Assembly (NCBI GenBank): GCA_002435365.1
Contig: DJMM01000006.1
Location: 3,037-10,106 of the forward strand
Source: Ignavibacteriales bacterium UBA6490
Lineage (GTDB): Bacteria; Bacteroidota; Ignavibacteria; Ignavibacteriales; Ignavibacteriaceae
DNA length: 7,070 nt
Direction of reading: 5' to 3'
The notes beneath the pieces are model-generated. The model saw only the letters and a list, made by a program, of their open reading frames with translations, ran no database searches and had not been told where the DNA came from. The stretch's first letter is position 1. Each line of letters starts with the position of its first letter. Positions 6,177-7,070 of the stretch are shown here, piece after piece. The position numbers and the translations under genes were made by a program.

Positions 6177-7070
6177 TTAAACTGATTTCAATCTTTCAGC
6201 GGCTGTTTCCGGAGTAATATCCCTTTGAGGGTTGCCCAGCAGCTCATACCCCACCATAAATTTCCTGATATTGGCGGAACGCAGCAATGGTGGATAAAAA
6301 TGCATATGGAAATGCCATTCAGGATATTCAGTACCATTAACCGGAGCCTGATGTATTCCCGACGAGTATGGAAAAGGAGTATCGAAAAGACGGTCATAAA
6401 GTGATGTCAGTTTGCTCAACGCCAGCGAGAAATTTTTAACCTCACTGTTGCCCATACTGTTGATTTGTCCAAAATGTCGTTTGCTAACTATCATTGTCTC
6501 ATATGGCCATATTGCCCAAAATGGCACGAGGATGCAGAAATCTTCATTCCTGTAAATGATCCTTTCATCTTTCTTTTCTTCAGCCGATATATAAGCACAA
6601 AGCAGACATTCACCTTTTTCACTGAAAAAAATCTTCTGCTGAAGAGATTCTTTCATTATTTCGGATGGAATATTTTCCTGTGCCCATATCTGGCAATGCG
6701 GATGCGGATTGCTGTTTCCCATCAGCTCCCCCTTGTTTTCAAATATCAGTACATTGTTTATAAAATCATTACGGCTGAGTTCATCAAATTCTTTTATCCA
6801 TTCACGAATAACTTTTTCTATACCTAACGGACTCATTTCGGACAGCGTTAAACTGTGGTCCGGTGAAAAACAAACCACCCGGCAGATTCCTTTCTCAGTG
6901 GAAGCTCTGAACAGGCTGTTTTCATCCGAAGCTGCCTTTATGGTTTCAGGAAGGAGTGCGCCGAAGTCATTTGTAAATGAGAAAGTGTCCTTATATTCAG
7001 GATTCCTGTTCCCGTTTGCCCTCTTATTACCGGGACATAAATAACATTCAGGATCGTAATGTTTTTTACT
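6177..7070 (-). CDS. galT: Galactose-1-phosphate uridylyltransferase, 5' end cut off by the window
   Basis: GalT swaps UMP between UDP-glucose and galactose-1-phosphate in the Leloir pathway, in the cytosol. The frame stays open to the window edge, giving 297 residues; about 45 are missing against E. coli GalT (348). A possible GTG start at 6878 is internal: the 64 codons above it encode clear GalT sequence, with the zinc pair C-Y-L-C-P-G-N, then N-P-E-Y and T-N-D-F-G-A-L. Next come S-P-D-H-S (zinc His), F-E-N-K-G, and the active-site N-P-H-P-H-C-Q-I-W, whose second His (6698-6696) is the uridylylated nucleophile; the usual Gly after it is Cys here. The C-terminal half has V-P-F-W-A-I-W-P, H-F-H-M-H-F-Y-P-P-L-L-R-S and K-F-M-V-G-Y-E. 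An additional C-L-L-C pair (about residues 156-159 of the visible part) might bind metal. The 157-base gap to thyA suggests a separate transcription unit. Confidence 0.96.
   Translation of the reverse strand, partial: SKKHYDPECYLCPGNKRANGNRNPEYKDTFSFTNDFGALLPETIKAASDENSLFRASTEKGICRVVCFSPDHSLTLSEMSPLGIEKVIREWIKEFDELSRNDFINNVLIFENKGELMGNSNPHPHCQIWAQENIPSEIMKESLQQKIFFSEKGECLLCAYISAEEKKDERIIYRNEDFCILVPFWAIWPYETMIVSKRHFGQINSMGNSEVKNFSLALSKLTSLYDRLFDTPFPYSSGIHQAPVNGTEYPEWHFHMHFYPPLLRSANIRKFMVGYELLGNPQRDITPETAAERLKSV

Noticed and set aside
6876..6878. GTG as the start of a 233-residue galT product
   Set aside because: The frame continues upstream to the window edge with unmistakable GalT sequence including the zinc cysteines; the GTG is an internal Val.
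6709..7044. Plus-strand open frame of 111 codons opposite galT
   Set aside because: The opposite strand encodes the zinc-binding and S-P-D-H-S regions of GalT, so this is an antisense shadow.

Overview
The window holds seven protein-coding genes, all on the minus strand and almost without gaps, so it is read from high to low coordinates. Codon use is moderately AT-leaning with no compositional break that I can see. The protein sequences, especially MutL and the unfused acyl-CoA mutase large subunit, remind me most of the Bacteroidota/Chlorobiota/Ignavibacteriota group. That placement is a tentative inference from family resemblance and not a measured result.

Layout, in order of transcription: a 5'-truncated galT (>7070 to 6177); a 157-base intergenic region that is the only real gap; then thyA (6019-5180), folA/dfrA (5183-4701, TTG start), mutL (4720-2855), a B12-dependent acyl-CoA mutase large subunit (2840-1188), a UbiA-superfamily prenyl-phosphate phosphoribosyltransferase-like membrane protein (1183-308), and the start of a lipoprotein gene (308 to <1). 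From thyA to the lipoprotein the junctions are a 4-base overlap, a 20-base overlap, a 14-base gap, a 4-base gap and a 1-base overlap. This strongly suggests one polycistronic unit led by thyA with translational coupling.

Functionally, ThyA and dihydrofolate reductase form the thymidylate cycle: ThyA makes dTMP and oxidises methylene-THF to DHF, and DHFR regenerates THF. MutL, directly downstream, is a mismatch-repair protein that keeps its endonuclease motifs. The mutase, prenyltransferase and lipoprotein have no evident biochemical link to these and may simply share the transcript. GalT belongs to the Leloir pathway and is probably a separate unit.

No RNA gene, CRISPR array, insertion sequence or convincing terminator was seen. 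This is mostly a core metabolic region and I found no clear new system. The most substantive observation is that the mutase carries the Phe/Gln pair typical of isobutyryl-CoA mutase instead of the Tyr/Arg pair of methylmalonyl-CoA mutase, so the default annotation 'methylmalonyl-CoA mutase' may name the wrong substrate.
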